NCBI GenBank assembly: GCA_001775555.1
Contig: MEXE01000020.1
Coordinates: 37,509-51,923 of the forward strand
DNA length: 14,415 nucleotides
Direction of reading: 5' to 3'
Source of the DNA: Candidatus Amesbacteria bacterium RBG_19FT_COMBO_48_16
GTDB lineage: Bacteria > Patescibacteriota > Microgenomatia > CAZETR01 > Amesbacteraceae
Shown here: positions 14,116 to 14,415 of the stretch, piece after piece
How positions within the stretch are numbered: the stretch's first letter is position 1
How the letters are laid out: each line of letters begins with the position of its first letter
Translations under genes and position numbers: made by a program
Notes under the pieces: model-generated
Seen by the model: only the letters and a program-made list of their open reading frames with translations
Database searches by the model: none
What the model was told of the DNA's origin: nothing

Positions 14116-14415
14116 GAACATCGCTTTTCTTTGCCGTCACTACGGCAAATCTTTCCGGGGTGCGGAAACTTATGTCAGAGAACTGTCTTCTCATCTTTCC
14201 CGGCTTGGCCACAATGTCAAAATCTACCCCCATATATTTTCAGGTATAGATAAATCCACCCAAATACTCATTTCCACCAACGGTCGGCTGGATGCCATTT
14301 TAGCCCGTTTTTGGTGCCTCTTTTATCATGCCAAATTGATTATCCCCGGTCAATCCGGACCGGGGATTGATGATCGCTGGAACTTATGGTGTTTCCCCGA
14401 TACTTTTGTCGCTCT
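14114..14415 (+). CDS. GT4-family glycosyltransferase, N-terminal part (3' truncated by window)
   Basis: The first 100 residues of a protein that runs off the window end. It begins MNIAFLCRHYGKSFRGAETY, a GT-B-fold first strand and loop with the G-A-E-T motif that binds the acceptor side in GT4 enzymes. SSHLSRLGHNVKIY follows, then ILISTNGRLDAILARF and IIPGQSGPGIDDRWNLWCF. The latter stretch is one I associate with putative GT4 proteins of this bacterial group, from memory. The enzyme would transfer a sugar from a nucleotide sugar to a growing lipid-linked glycan in the cytoplasm. The nucleotide-binding C-terminal half with the E-x7-E motif lies beyond the window. It is divergent from the DPM1-like gene with a 15-base gap. 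Confidence 0.8.
   Translation, partial: MNIAFLCRHYGKSFRGAETYVRELSSHLSRLGHNVKIYPHIFSGIDKSTQILISTNGRLDAILARFWCLFYHAKLIIPGQSGPGIDDRWNLWCFPDTFVA
14342..14367. repeat. perfect 9-bp inverted repeat with 8-base loop
   Basis: ATCCCCGGT at 14342-14350 pairs perfectly with ACCGGGGAT at 14359-14367. It lies within the GT4 coding sequence, over the PGQSGPG codons. No T-run follows. Probably a by-product of Gly/Pro codons, but the perfect pairing is recorded. Confidence 0.4.

Noticed and set aside
1..14415. Alternative genetic code (TGA as glycine, as in Gracilibacteria/SR1)
   Set aside because: TGA ends several genes exactly at overlaps with the next start (for example 7047, 8822, 12580), and no conserved glycine is encoded by TGA.
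1..14415. CRISPR array, tRNA, rRNA, insertion sequence or attachment site
   Set aside because: No regularly spaced repeats, cloverleaf-like segments, transposase or integrase motifs or flanking direct repeats were seen; coding density leaves almost no room for them.

Overview
The window looks like a surface-glycan / cell-envelope locus from a Candidate Phyla Radiation (Patescibacteria) genome, most like the Microgenomates group. This is judged from protein style and gene packing, not from a marker gene. TGA is used as stop by several genes and tryptophan is TGG throughout, so the recoded genetic code of Gracilibacteria/SR1 is excluded. Nearly all of the sequence codes: intergenic gaps are 1 to about 41 bases and most neighbouring starts and stops overlap.

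Layout. (1) 2-3186, plus strand: three GT-C-type polytopic membrane glycosyltransferase-like genes; the first is cut by the window edge, and the second and third are diverged tandem paralogues. (2) 3188-4024, minus strand: a short nucleotide-sugar dehydrogenase-like gene, convergent with the preceding gene and divergent from the next. (3) 4047-6403, plus: two more GT-C genes, the second with a recognisable PMT/GT39-type motif. (4) 6445-13410, plus: a tightly overlapping operon of a HAD phosphatase-like gene, a secreted protein with a degenerate polysaccharide-deacetylase-like barrel, a Wzx/MOP-type flippase, an FAD-dependent oxidoreductase of the UDP-galactopyranose-mutase/amine-oxidase type, a second flippase and a soluble GT2 glycosyltransferase. 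(5) 13385-14098, minus: a DPM1-like polyprenyl-phosphate sugar synthase. (6) 14114-end, plus: the start of a GT4 glycosyltransferase.

How it may fit together (inference): the dehydrogenase and the FAD enzyme would make or modify sugar precursors. The DPM1-like enzyme would charge a polyprenyl phosphate with a sugar on the cytoplasmic side. GT2/GT4 enzymes would build lipid-linked glycans that the flippases export, and the GT-C enzymes would transfer polyprenyl-phosphate-linked sugars on the outer face. The secreted barrel protein would act on, or bind, the finished glycan.

The main non-coding signal is at the promoters. At three of the start codons that follow an intergenic gap, a TATAAT/TATTAT hexamer ends 6-7 bases before the start codon. 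That is the geometry of leaderless transcription, and Shine-Dalgarno sequences are almost absent. Two of these sites are bidirectional, with overlapping -10 boxes on both strands. No tRNA, rRNA, CRISPR array or insertion sequence was seen.
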